Assembly (NCBI RefSeq): GCF_018687935.1
Contig: NZ_CP061308.1
Location: 242,048-306,047, forward strand
DNA length: 64,000 nt
Source of the DNA: Polynucleobacter sp. JS-JIR-5-A7
Lineage (GTDB): Bacteria; Pseudomonadota; Gammaproteobacteria; Burkholderiales; Burkholderiaceae
Direction: 5' to 3'
Made by a program: the position numbers and the translations under genes. The notes beneath the pieces were generated by a model. It saw nothing but the letters and a program-made list of their open reading frames with translations, was not told where the DNA came from and searched no databases. Shown here in pieces: positions 42,271 to 51,094 of the stretch; position 1 is the first letter of the stretch; each line of letters opens with the position of its first letter.

Positions 42271-42347
42271 TCTTGGTTTTTAAATGGCGCTCTAAGTGAA
42301 GATGAAATATTCCCCTCGCGCTTAGCTCAAACAAATCTCCTTTTACC

Positions 42348-42830
42348 ATGGAGGCGATCAGCCCCCGGTCTCCTCAAATGAGAGATTAAGGGCGGGTATA
42401 GACGGATTTATTGGCCCTATGTTAGTGCTCACTATCAAAAAATACCTTGGTGAGCTCAATGGGGTGGATGAATGGTTGATGACTAGGGGCCAGTGCGTTA
42501 CTAGTGTTTGGGTTGCCTCAAAGATGACCCAGTCTTGGTAGGTTATCGCTGGAAATATGCTATCTGCTATGGCCGGGATCAGTATTAAGCGCCTATTTAC
42601 TCGGCCCCTTGACCATGCCGGCTGCTGCGATGTTGTCTATTTGGGGGATGTTTATCCTGCGCTACCTGCATACACCTAGCGCTGCACCAGCGTTGATTGT
42701 GGTCTTGAGCTAAACGATGGGGTTTCGCTATGCCTTTTTCTCGGTGTTTATTGACTCGGTATTACTGATTTTGGCAGGGGCGGTTTATAGCAATTTAACG
42801 GGAAAAAGCTACCCAAACCGCCCAAAATAG
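42348..42830 (+). pseudogene. decayed HPP-family membrane protein gene
   Basis: No single frame is open, but translated pieces spell the HPP family across frames. NERLRAGIDGFIGPMLVLTI (from 42377) and EWLM are in one frame. GASALLVFGLPQ is shifted by one (42486). KMTQSW then a TAG stop at 42539 and VIAGNMLSAMAGISIKRLF are back in the first. PAAAMLSIWGMFILRYLHTP is shifted again (42606 on), then TAA at 42711, GFRYAFF and SNLTGKSYP. HPP proteins are putative small membrane proteins with these motifs. At least three frame changes and two stops make it a pseudogene. The ATG at 42348 opens a short N-terminal part in another frame. Confidence 0.75.
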
Positions 42831-42851
42831 CCAAAATACGTAGTTTTTTGC

Positions 42852-42998
42852 TTATTTCACCTTGGATGCGGCTATCGATACGATGCAGTCTTTAATGCCG
42901 TAGTTATGAAATTTGCCAAAATTTTCCTTACGGATGGATTGGGCGCATTCAGTAACAGAGTTGCGAAGCTTGATTTTTGGGGTGTTTGAGGCTGTCAT
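42852..42998 (-). CDS. small conserved-looking protein, 48 residues
   Basis: Read on the minus strand: GGAGAAAAA before ATG, then MTASNTPKIKLRNSVTECAQ and on to SIAASKVK before TAA. The ribosome binding site (GGAG, five to nine bases upstream) and full codon continuity support translation. It is soluble, basic and rich in Ser and Lys, with Cys19 and Cys38 but no recognisable domain. It lies immediately downstream of the decayed HPP gene in the opposite direction and upstream of galE. Function unknown; I do not recognise it. Confidence 0.5.
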   Translation of the reverse strand: MTASNTPKIKLRNSVTECAQSIRKENFGKFHNYGIKDCIVSIAASKVK

Positions 42999-43154
42999 TT
43001 TTTCTCCTATTTTTTTATATGTACTTGCCCCTTAAAGATATACCTTAGAGGACTCCACAAAGATTTTAATTAGTCCTGAAAGTATGCGTCAGGCTATAAA
43101 ATCAAGAACTCAGGTGGTCGTCAACTATATATACATTTGATTTAATACGAAAAT
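42999..43154 (+). promoter_or_regulatory. leader region of the second polysaccharide locus
   Basis: A 156-base AT-rich gap upstream of galE. It must hold the rightward promoter of the large sugar locus and a leftward promoter for the 48-residue gene. TATATA-like stretches occur at 43128-43135, but no convincing -35 is seen. No ops/JUMPstart element (GGCGGTAG) was found. Confidence 0.35.
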
Positions 43155-44174
43155 TTGCCCTTGAACATACTATTAACTGGCGGAACTGGATATATAGGCA
43201 GCCATACTGCCGTAGTTTTGGCCAACGCGGGCCATTCCGTTGTTCTATTGGATAATTTTTGTAATAGTAATCGAAGCGTATCGGAACGCATTAATCAGAT
43301 TACCAATCAAATGATTCCGTGCATCGAAGGCGATGTGCGTGATACAGGCTTACTAGTCAAAACACTTACAGAATTTAAAATTGAAGCCGTCATTCATTTT
43401 GCTGGTTTAAAGGCGGTTGGAGAATCTGGTCAAGAGCCACTCAAGTATTACGACAATAATGTGGCTGGCTCGATTAGTTTGCTCGAGGCAATGAAGCAGG
43501 TAAATGTCAAAACCATTGTGTTTAGTAGTAGTGCTACAGTGTATGGAGAGCCTCAATATTTACCTTACGACGAGGAGCACCCACTCAATCCGATTAACAC
43601 CTATGGTCGCACCAAGCTTCAAGTTGAGGAGATTTTGCAAGATTTAGCAAAAAGTGATCCGCAGTGGAGGATTACTTTGTTGCGTTACTTTAATCCAGTC
43701 GGCGCTCATGAATCTGGATTGATTGGCGAAGACCCAAATGGCATTCCCAATAATTTGATGCCTTACATCATGCAGGTTGCCTCTGGAAAACTTCCTCACC
43801 TAAATATCTTTGGCAATGACTATGACACTAGAGATGGCACTGGTGAGCGAGATTACATTCATGTGATGGATCTGGCTGAGGGGCACCTAGCCGCGCTGAG
43901 TTTCCTCCAAAATCATCAAGGGTGTGAAACTTTTAATTTGGGAACTGGAAAGCCAGTCAGCGTGATAGAGTTATTAAGCGCTTATGAGCAGGCTTGTGGT
44001 CAGAAACTGCCAACGAAGCTAGCCCCAAGGAGAGAAGGAGATCTCCCTATTTATTATGCAAAGCCCAATAAGGCTAAAGAGTATTTAGGTTGGATGGTGA
44101 CGAGAGGCGTTGCAGATGTTTCGACAAGCTCATATCGCTGGCAGCAGATGCGTGATGGTTTAGCGGCCTCATGA
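43155..44174 (+). CDS. galE: UDP-glucose 4-epimerase
   Basis: Interconverts UDP-glucose and UDP-galactose; supplies galactose (or GalNAc) donor. TGGTGYIGSHT is at residues 8-18, Ser125 in FSSSATVYG, catalytic Tyr150-x3-Lys154 in NTYGRTK, and RYFNPVGAHESGLIGEDP, all typical of GalE. The length of 339 residues is normal. Both TTG at 43155 and TTG at 43161 could be the start; the second gives the usual short N-terminus. It starts the large locus and overlaps the next gene (ATGA). Confidence 0.95.
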   Translation: MPLNILLTGGTGYIGSHTAVVLANAGHSVVLLDNFCNSNRSVSERINQITNQMIPCIEGDVRDTGLLVKTLTEFKIEAVIHFAGLKAVGESGQEPLKYYDNNVAGSISLLEAMKQVNVKTIVFSSSATVYGEPQYLPYDEEHPLNPINTYGRTKLQVEEILQDLAKSDPQWRITLLRYFNPVGAHESGLIGEDPNGIPNNLMPYIMQVASGKLPHLNIFGNDYDTRDGTGERDYIHVMDLAEGHLAALSFLQNHQGCETFNLGTGKPVSVIELLSAYEQACGQKLPTKLAPRREGDLPIYYAKPNKAKEYLGWMVTRGVADVSTSSYRWQQMRDGLAAS

Positions 44175-45559
44175 AGAGCTTGATTCAATCCGTGCACATG
44201 AAGCAAGGTGACGCTATGCCTCAGTGGATTTCAACTGCGATGGCATGTATCTTTGCATTGCAGTGGACATTCACTATGCTTCCTCATACGTTGGGAATTC
44301 GTAGCATTAGTTTTGCTGTTGGAGCGATTTTGGGTGTTTACATCATCATAAAGAATTATCGATTGCTGTTTCAAAAAAATGCAGTACCCATTTGGTTGAT
44401 ATTTTTACTATTCGCCTGGATGACGGCTCATCTTTTATTTATTGGAACAAATCATGAGCTTCAAACTGCAGAATATTTGAGCCTTTGGAAGCGTGCGGCT
44501 TTGGGCGCTATCTTTGCAATCGGTTTTGGGATTTCAGTCTCTAAGAGTAATCGGGCCCGTGATTGGTGGATTGTGATCATCGGTATTTGGACTCCGACGA
44601 TAATTTATTTTATTAAATATGTAGCCACCTTTTTTCTGTCAGCTATTGCTTTAAAAGCGCCAATTTTCCTTAAACTTTTTTATGGCCCTGAAGAGTTTTA
44701 TGTAGCCAAGATAGCCTATGTATTTTTTTGTTTACCACTTTTGGCTATTGCACTAGGTATGTTGTCAGTCAACCTCAAGAGGGCTGATGTTAATCAAGCA
44801 AGCTATATTGGTGAGCAATGGTTTTGGCTATTTGCCGTAATTGCTGTGTTAGGTCTATTCATTTGTGAAAATATCAAGAACGGCATTATTTACTCTGCGG
44901 TGCTGATAATTGTTTTCTTGATTTCAGTATTGAAAAATGGCCTGTATAGACTATCGAAGTCTAATTTGAAAATGATTGCGGTGATTTTGTTGGCTGGCAT
45001 TATTTTTGTATTCCATAACATTTGTTCTAATTCTTCTTGGGGAACTCTGTGGGCAGATTATGAAATTGCTTCTCAGGTTTCCCCCGATGTTGTTTGGAAA
45101 ACTCAAGATTCCTATTATCCAAAAAATAAATATGGGGTGACTGTTTCAGTCACCAATTTTGATCGTATTTTTTTTGCCGCCACTGGACTAAATTTGCTGG
45201 AAAATAATCTAATGGGGTATGGTTTGGTGCAGAGCTCGTTTGGGCATCTTGCTCGTGAGCAATGGCCTAACGCCCCCTTAATCCAGAGTCATAGTGGATG
45301 GTTGGATTTGGCTTTAGGTTTAGGTGTGCCAGGAGTTTTATTTCTCCTTATCAGCTCTCTATTGGCGATTAGCAATATTGCCCCCCAATCATTGCCTTGG
45401 TCTATATTTGGAGCGTGGGGTCTAGGAAGCATTTTGCTTTTATATTGCACCACTGAGGTAGCCCAAAAAAATTATGTTGATACCTTTGTTTGGTTGATTG
45501 TGCTGGTAGCATCACTGTCATTGCAGCCACCTAAAGACTTTTCTAAGCTTGCTCATTAA
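44171..45559 (+). CDS. O-antigen ligase/polymerase-like membrane protein (copy 1)
   Basis: A polytopic inner-membrane protein of the Wzy/WaaL (O-antigen ligase) group, about eleven to twelve hydrophobic segments in 462 residues. The long periplasmic loop near residues 290-375 and the segment IQSHSGWLDLALGLGVPGVL resemble the conserved HSxxxxxxxxxGxxG region of the family. It is clearly related to the minus-strand protein at 53646-55058, sharing the layout and the HSGW(L/V)D motif. Ligase versus polymerase cannot be told from sequence. It follows galE with a four-base overlap. Confidence 0.75.
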   Translation: MKSLIQSVHMKQGDAMPQWISTAMACIFALQWTFTMLPHTLGIRSISFAVGAILGVYIIIKNYRLLFQKNAVPIWLIFLLFAWMTAHLLFIGTNHELQTAEYLSLWKRAALGAIFAIGFGISVSKSNRARDWWIVIIGIWTPTIIYFIKYVATFFLSAIALKAPIFLKLFYGPEEFYVAKIAYVFFCLPLLAIALGMLSVNLKRADVNQASYIGEQWFWLFAVIAVLGLFICENIKNGIIYSAVLIIVFLISVLKNGLYRLSKSNLKMIAVILLAGIIFVFHNICSNSSWGTLWADYEIASQVSPDVVWKTQDSYYPKNKYGVTVSVTNFDRIFFAATGLNLLENNLMGYGLVQSSFGHLAREQWPNAPLIQSHSGWLDLALGLGVPGVLFLLISSLLAISNIAPQSLPWSIFGAWGLGSILLLYCTTEVAQKNYVDTFVWLIVLVASLSLQPPKDFSKLAH

Positions 45560-45569
45560 CATTTAATTT

Positions 45570-47051
45570 ATGTCAAAGATCGATATCAACCCAATTGTCT
45601 TGTGCGGAGGCTCTGGCACTCGTTTGTGGCCTTTATCTCGTGTGAGTTTTCCTAAGCAATTTTTGGTTTTATCGGGCGATGACTCTGGCAAGAGCTTATT
45701 TCAACAGGCTATTGAGCGAATTAATTTGATTGGCGATTCCGAATTGCAAATCGGCCAAACCTTAGTGGTGACTAATGAGGATCATCGTTTTTTGGTGCTA
45801 GATCAATTGCGCGAACTGCCCAATATTCATGCCACCTTGTTGCTTGAGCCATCCGGAAGAAACACTGCTCCTGCCCTAACCTTGGCTGCATTGCAAGCAA
45901 TGACAGAAAAAAGTGACCCAATTTTGGTTATTACGCCAGCAGATCAAACAGTTAAAGATTCTGCTACGTTTACTAAAGCTCTCCAAGAATGTACTAAGGT
46001 TGTTGCATCTGATGGTGATAAGAAAACTATTGTTATTTTGGGTATTACTCCAACAGCACCAGAAACTGGTTATGGCTACATACAGCGCAATGACAATGTT
46101 GGTCCATTTGGAGAGTTCTCAGTCAACAAATTTGTTGAAAAACCAAATCTAGAAACCGCCCAGTCTTATTTAGATAATGGACATTATTTTTGGAATAGCG
46201 GAATGTTTGTCCTGCACGCTAGTACCTGGCTTTCAGCCTTAAAAGAATATCGTCCAGATATTTTTGATATGGCAAATAAATCCTGGGAGGCTAAAACGAT
46301 TGATCAGACTGGCACCGTCTCTTTTGCCCGTCCTGATAAAGCGCTTTTTAATGCAATACCCAGTGAGTCTATTGACTATGCTGTAATTGAAAAGTGTCCT
46401 GGCTCTCAGTTTTCTGTAAAGATGGTTGAGCTTAATGCAGGCTGGAATGATCTTGGTGCATGGGATGCGGTATGGCAAGTTGGTATGCAAGATGAGCAAG
46501 GAAATGTAATCGTAGGCGATGCCATGTTGTCTAACTCCAGAAATTCCTTGGTCCATGCAAGTGGTAGGCTAGTAAGTGCCGTAGGGGTAGATAATCTGAT
46601 TATTGTAGAGACTGCTGATGCTGTATTGGTTGCTGATAGGGCTAATAGTCAAGACGTTAAAAATATTGTGCTTCGTTTAGAGGCTCAAAATCGCGAAGAG
46701 AAAAATTTACACCGAAAAGTAGCAAGACCTTGGGGTTGGTACGATAGCGTGGATGAGGGTGAGCGATTTAAAGTGAAACGAATTCAGGTAAAACCAGGCG
46801 CAAGCTTGTCTTTGCAAATGCATCACCACAGGGCGGAGCATTGGATTGTTGTAAAAGGCATCGCCGAAATTACCAATGGCGATCAAGTTATTACCTTACA
46901 TGAAAATCAGAGCACTTACATACCTCAAGGGCAGACTCACCGGCTTGCTAACCCTGGAACAGAGCCCCTTGAAATCATTGAAGTGCAGTCAGGCAGCTAT
47001 CTAGGCGAGGATGATATTGTTCGCTTTGAAGATAGTTATGGCCGCAGTTAA
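45570..47051 (+). CDS. manC: mannose-1-phosphate guanylyltransferase/mannose-6-phosphate isomerase
   Basis: Bifunctional type II PMI-GMP: makes GDP-mannose from mannose 1-phosphate and isomerises fructose 6-phosphate. The N-terminal domain has LCGGSGTRLWPLSRVSFPKQF (split here at LCGGSGTRLWPLSR), PADQTVKDSATF and FVEKPNLETA. The C-terminal cupin contains RPWGWYDSVDEG, MHHHRAEHWIVVKG and YIPQGQTHRLANPG. At 493 residues both domains are complete. It begins the GDP-L-fucose set manC-gmd-fcl. A phosphomannomutase gene (manB) is not in the window. Confidence 0.95.
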   Translation: MSKIDINPIVLCGGSGTRLWPLSRVSFPKQFLVLSGDDSGKSLFQQAIERINLIGDSELQIGQTLVVTNEDHRFLVLDQLRELPNIHATLLLEPSGRNTAPALTLAALQAMTEKSDPILVITPADQTVKDSATFTKALQECTKVVASDGDKKTIVILGITPTAPETGYGYIQRNDNVGPFGEFSVNKFVEKPNLETAQSYLDNGHYFWNSGMFVLHASTWLSALKEYRPDIFDMANKSWEAKTIDQTGTVSFARPDKALFNAIPSESIDYAVIEKCPGSQFSVKMVELNAGWNDLGAWDAVWQVGMQDEQGNVIVGDAMLSNSRNSLVHASGRLVSAVGVDNLIIVETADAVLVADRANSQDVKNIVLRLEAQNREEKNLHRKVARPWGWYDSVDEGERFKVKRIQVKPGASLSLQMHHHRAEHWIVVKGIAEITNGDQVITLHENQSTYIPQGQTHRLANPGTEPLEIIEVQSGSYLGEDDIVRFEDSYGRS

Positions 47052-47092
47052 AACGTTGCATTAATTTTTTTAAAGCAATTAAGCAGAAGAAT

Positions 47093-48220
47093 ATGAGCAA
47101 ACAAAAAATCGCCTTAATCACTGGCATCACCGGGCAAGATGGTTCTTATCTCGCCGAATTTCTTTTAGAAAAAGGCTATATTGTTCATGGCATCAAGCGT
47201 CGTGCCTCTTCTTTTAATACTGAGCGTATCGACCACATCTATCAAGATCCACACATAAACCATCCTGATTTAATTTTGCACTATGGTGATTTAACGGATA
47301 CCAGTAATTTAGTACGCATCATCCAGCAAACTCAGCCTGACGAAATTTATAACTTGGGCGCACAGTCTCATGTAGCCGTCTCTTTTGAGTCTCCCGAGTA
47401 CACGGCAGATGTCGATGCGATGGGTCCACTGCGTATGTTGGAGGCTATTCGCATCTTGGGTTTAGAACAGAAAACCCGTTTTTATCAAGCCTCAACTTCA
47501 GAGCTTTATGGTTTAGCGCAAGAGATTCCGCAAAAAGAAACTACCCCTTTCTATCCAAGAAGTCCTTACGCCGTTGCTAAGATGTATGCCTACTGGATTA
47601 CTGTGAACTATCGTGAAGCTTATGGCATTTATGCGTGTAACGGTATCCTCTTTAATCATGAGTCTAAGCGCCGTGGTGAAACCTTTGTGACGCGTAAAGT
47701 TACTCGTGGTTTGGCTAATATTGCTCAAGGCCTAGATAAGTGTCTTTATATGGGTAATATCGATGCCCTGCGCGACTGGGGTCATGCTAAAGACTATGTG
47801 CGCATGCAGTGGTTGATGCTCCAACAAGATAAGCCAGAGGACTTTGTGATTGCTACTGGTGTGCAGTTCACTGTTCGTGAATTTATTACCCGAAGTGCCA
47901 AGCAACTCGGTATCTCTCTTAAGTTTGAAGGAACTGCTGAAAATGAAAAAGCTATCGTAGCCTCAATTGAGGGCGACAAAGCGCCAGCCTTAAAAGTCGG
48001 TGATGTGGTTGTGCAGATCGACCACCGCTACTACCGTCCAACTGAAGTGGAAACCCTCTTGGGTGATCCCACGAAGGCCAAAGAAAAACTGGGCTGGGTT
48101 CCGGAAATTACCTTAGATCAAATGATTGTGGAGATGGTAGCGAACGACCTGGATCAAGCCAAGCAGAATGCATTACTCCATAAGCATGGTTATTCGATAG
48201 CAGTAGGTAAAGAAAACTAA
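47093..48220 (+). CDS. gmd: GDP-mannose 4,6-dehydratase
   Basis: Converts GDP-mannose to GDP-4-keto-6-deoxymannose, the shared precursor of fucose and other deoxy sugars. GITGQDGSYLAEFL is at residues 11-24, and catalytic Thr135, Glu137, Tyr159 and Lys163 are in STSELYG and SPYAVAK. At 375 residues it is normal. It stands 41 bases after manC and 32 before fcl. All three form one unit. Confidence 0.96.
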   Translation: MSKQKIALITGITGQDGSYLAEFLLEKGYIVHGIKRRASSFNTERIDHIYQDPHINHPDLILHYGDLTDTSNLVRIIQQTQPDEIYNLGAQSHVAVSFESPEYTADVDAMGPLRMLEAIRILGLEQKTRFYQASTSELYGLAQEIPQKETTPFYPRSPYAVAKMYAYWITVNYREAYGIYACNGILFNHESKRRGETFVTRKVTRGLANIAQGLDKCLYMGNIDALRDWGHAKDYVRMQWLMLQQDKPEDFVIATGVQFTVREFITRSAKQLGISLKFEGTAENEKAIVASIEGDKAPALKVGDVVVQIDHRYYRPTEVETLLGDPTKAKEKLGWVPEITLDQMIVEMVANDLDQAKQNALLHKHGYSIAVGKEN

Positions 48221-48252
48221 AAAATAGAAACAAAAAGATAAAAAATATCCAC

Positions 48253-49230
48253 ATGAGTAAAGATCTAAATCAAAAGATTTATGTGGCAGGCCACAGGGGT
48301 ATGGTGGGTTCTGCTATTATGCGCAATCTACAGGCTAAGGGCTTTAGTAATATCGTCACCCGCACGCATGCAGAGCTTGATCTGACTAATCAGTCTGCAG
48401 TCCAATCCTTCTTTGAGCTTGAAAGGCCTAATCAAGTCTATTTGGCTGCCGCTAAAGTGGGCGGTATCCATGCGAATAATACTTTTCCGGCAGAGTTTAT
48501 TTATCAAAATCTGATGATGGAGTCTAATGTCATTCATCAGGCTTTTGTTAGTGGGGTAAAAAAACTCTTGTTCTTAGGTTCTAGCTGCATTTATCCAAAG
48601 TTGTCTCCACAGCCGATGAGCGAGTCTGCATTATTGACGGGAACGCTAGAACCAACGAATGAGCCTTATGCGATTGCCAAAATTGCAGGTATCAAATTAT
48701 GCGAAAGCTACAACCGTCAATATGGCGACAGCCATGGGATTGACTATCGCTCAGTTATGCCGACTAATTTATATGGTCCAGGTGATAACTATCATCCGGA
48801 AAATAGTCATGTAATCCCTGCGCTCATTAGAAGATTTCATGAGGCAAAGGTAAGTAATACGCCGGAAGTAGTGATCTGGGGAACGGGTACCCCAAAACGA
48901 GAATTTCTCTGTGTTGATGATATGGCTGCTGCTTCTGTCTTTGTGATGGATCTAGACAAGACTATCTACGATCAGCATACCGAGCCAATGCAGAGTCATA
49001 TCAATGTCGGATTTGGTAGTGATATCACGATTAATGAGTTAGCCCATGCAGTAGCTAAAGCAACCGGCTATCAAGGCAACATCAGCTTTGATCCAAGTAA
49101 GCCTGATGGTGCACCAAGGAAGTGGATGAATTCAAGTCGATTAAACAGTTTAGGTTGGATGCCCCAAGTTGACCTCCTGACTGGTTTATCAGGCGCTTAT
49201 AACGCATACCTTTTATCGGTGCATACCTAG
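48253..49230 (+). CDS. fcl: GDP-L-fucose synthase
   Basis: Epimerises and reduces GDP-4-keto-6-deoxymannose to GDP-L-fucose. The Rossmann motif GHRGMVGSAI is at residues 13-22, Ser111 and Cys112 in GSSCIYPK, and catalytic Tyr139-x3-Lys143 in YAIAKIAG. The length of 325 residues is standard. Its product is the likely donor for the GT10-like transferase encoded at 3862-4821. It overlaps nothing but is separated by two bases from the next gene. Confidence 0.95.
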   Translation: MSKDLNQKIYVAGHRGMVGSAIMRNLQAKGFSNIVTRTHAELDLTNQSAVQSFFELERPNQVYLAAAKVGGIHANNTFPAEFIYQNLMMESNVIHQAFVSGVKKLLFLGSSCIYPKLSPQPMSESALLTGTLEPTNEPYAIAKIAGIKLCESYNRQYGDSHGIDYRSVMPTNLYGPGDNYHPENSHVIPALIRRFHEAKVSNTPEVVIWGTGTPKREFLCVDDMAAASVFVMDLDKTIYDQHTEPMQSHINVGFGSDITINELAHAVAKATGYQGNISFDPSKPDGAPRKWMNSSRLNSLGWMPQVDLLTGLSGAYNAYLLSVHT

Positions 49231-49231
49231 C

Positions 49232-50305
49232 ATGGCATTTAATAAGCTTTCAAAAGACCCTATGCGATTTATTGGGAAACTCTTAAAGTACTTTGATAAA
49301 AATAAATCTGCCTATCGCACCCAATTTGAAGAAGAATATTTATTTTCGATTGCAAACACTCGCTTTGTTGGTAGTTACCCCCTTATGGCTCGGTGTAACA
49401 TTAGTCCAAAAGATCCTCAATCAAGTTCAGTAGATCATGAGTATCTGGCAAAAATTCCTGAAAGGATAAAGGCTTACCCACGGGAATCTGATCCTATTTC
49501 AATTTATATATGCACAGATGCATTGCCTAAATTTGTCACTGAGGTTTTGAAGCATATTCAATTACCATTTGTATTGGTTACTGGGGATAGCGATATATCG
49601 ATCAATCGTTCCTACTTGGGTGAAAATTTTGATCGGATTATCGAAAATCCATTTTTAGATACTTGGTTTGCTCAAAATAAAGCTATTGATAGCCCAAAAC
49701 TTCAGTCCCTGCCGATCGGTATAGATTTTCATTCCAAGTGGGTCGACCCCCAAATATGGGGAGGGGGGTTGATCTTGCCAGCATTGCAAGAGCTGGAACT
49801 AAGAAAGATCTTTTCTGAATCACTCCCGTGGTCTGAACGCGAGCCCAAAGCGTATTGTGATTGGATATTCTCATTAGATCGCGGTGATCGTAGCTTATGT
49901 AAAGAGCATGTTGACTTATCTGCCTGTATTTTTCCACAGGCAAATTTGTCAAGAACGATGGCTTGGCAAGCGCAAAGCAATTACGCTTTTGTGATCAGCC
50001 CTAGTGGCGCAGGTACTGATTGTCACAGGACTTGGGAGGCCTTAGCGCTGGGATGTATACCAATCGTTAAAAGGCATCATTTGAGCGATCTATTTGTGGA
50101 TTTACCAGTCATTGTGGTTGATGAATGGAAAATTGTTACTCAAGATTTTTTGATTGGGCAGCATGCAAACTTGAAAGACAGAGCATTTGATTACTCAGGA
50201 CTCTTCTTGAGTTATTGGGCTGATAGGATTGGCTTGAAAAATTCTCCCGCACATCAGGCATCTAAAATGACGATGGATCAATATCGCCATTTAATAACGC
50301 AATAA
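49232..50305 (+). CDS. exostosin/GT47-like glycosyltransferase candidate
   Basis: A 357-residue soluble protein. The C-terminal half has VISPSGAGTDCHRTWEALAL followed by GCIPIVKRHHLSDLF, resembling the donor-binding region of exostosin-like and related GT-B transferases. The N-terminal half has the fragments ISIYICTDALPKF and VLVTGDSDISI. Specific family assignment is not secure. It is placed two bases after fcl, so it may use GDP-fucose, but that is only inference by neighbourhood. The nearby genes are of similar AT-rich composition. Confidence 0.5.
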   Translation: MAFNKLSKDPMRFIGKLLKYFDKNKSAYRTQFEEEYLFSIANTRFVGSYPLMARCNISPKDPQSSSVDHEYLAKIPERIKAYPRESDPISIYICTDALPKFVTEVLKHIQLPFVLVTGDSDISINRSYLGENFDRIIENPFLDTWFAQNKAIDSPKLQSLPIGIDFHSKWVDPQIWGGGLILPALQELELRKIFSESLPWSEREPKAYCDWIFSLDRGDRSLCKEHVDLSACIFPQANLSRTMAWQAQSNYAFVISPSGAGTDCHRTWEALALGCIPIVKRHHLSDLFVDLPVIVVDEWKIVTQDFLIGQHANLKDRAFDYSGLFLSYWADRIGLKNSPAHQASKMTMDQYRHLITQ

Positions 50306-50350
50306 CCCAAAGTAATTCCTTGGGAAAACAATAGCTTAGGGCAAAAAAGC

Positions 50351-51094
50351 ATGCATTTTAAGGATACTAATTTCAAGTTAGCCATCAAGAATCTGTTTCT
50401 TCCCAAAAAGAGGAATATGGTGGTGCTAGAGCCTCATTTAGGATTGGGAGATGGGCTGATTTGTTTGGCCTTGGTAAGAGAGCTTGTGAGGCGGGAGCCA
50501 AATACCAGGTTTTATTACGTATGCCTCCCATATTGTTACCATACCCTAGCCTGGATGTTTCAAGATTTGAAGCAGGTTTATTTATTTGTCGTTGATAGTG
50601 GAAGAGTGGCTCGCCAATTATCTGGCTTTTTGAATGCTAGATATATGCCAATTGGCCTTTTAAATGTCGATGTAAAACGTTTTGATGAAGCATTTTATGA
50701 GCAGCATCAAACTCCTTTTTTAAATCGTTGGGAGAATTGTTACGTACCGGCCGGCCCTCAATCCGATGCTTTATATGAGAGGCTCAACTCGCTAAATGAA
50801 CCCTACATTTTGGCCTGCTCCGATGGTTCTGCTGGAACTAAATGTCAATTAAATATTGAAAATGGAAGGGCTAGAAAAGTTATTCAAGTGAACCCACAAA
50901 CGAATAATCTTTATGATTGGACGAAATTAATTCTTCTGGCTGAGGAGATTCATACGATCGATACAGCCTTTGCGCACCTAGTCGAGAGCGTTTTGTATCC
51001 GTTAGATAAAAAGCCTGTACTTTTTTACCATTTAGCACGCAAAACTCCGGGAGAATTTACTCGAAAATTACCCTGGAATTATATTAATTATTGA
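50351..51094 (+). CDS. GT9-like (heptosyltransferase-fold) protein
   Basis: A 247-residue protein with a glycosyltransferase-B-like look. LEPHLGLGDGLICLALVREL near residue 27 resembles the N-terminal GD motif of GT9 transferases. The late segment AEEIHTIDTAFAHLVESV resembles the GVDTGxxH motif, with the Asp-Thr retained. At about two thirds of waaC length, the middle part is shortened. It could be a modified or partly decayed transferase. The end overlaps the next, opposing gene by 11 bases. No confident function. Confidence 0.5.
   Translation: MHFKDTNFKLAIKNLFLPKKRNMVVLEPHLGLGDGLICLALVRELVRREPNTRFYYVCLPYCYHTLAWMFQDLKQVYLFVVDSGRVARQLSGFLNARYMPIGLLNVDVKRFDEAFYEQHQTPFLNRWENCYVPAGPQSDALYERLNSLNEPYILACSDGSAGTKCQLNIENGRARKVIQVNPQTNNLYDWTKLILLAEEIHTIDTAFAHLVESVLYPLDKKPVLFYHLARKTPGEFTRKLPWNYINY

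Noticed and set aside
42271..42830. tRNA or small RNA in the gap after the acyltransferase gene
   Set aside because: No cloverleaf or terminator-like structure; the sequence is better explained by the decayed HPP gene.
42999..43154. JUMPstart/ops element upstream of the second polysaccharide locus
   Set aside because: No GGCGGTAG-type core was found in this leader or in the gap at 61916-62224.
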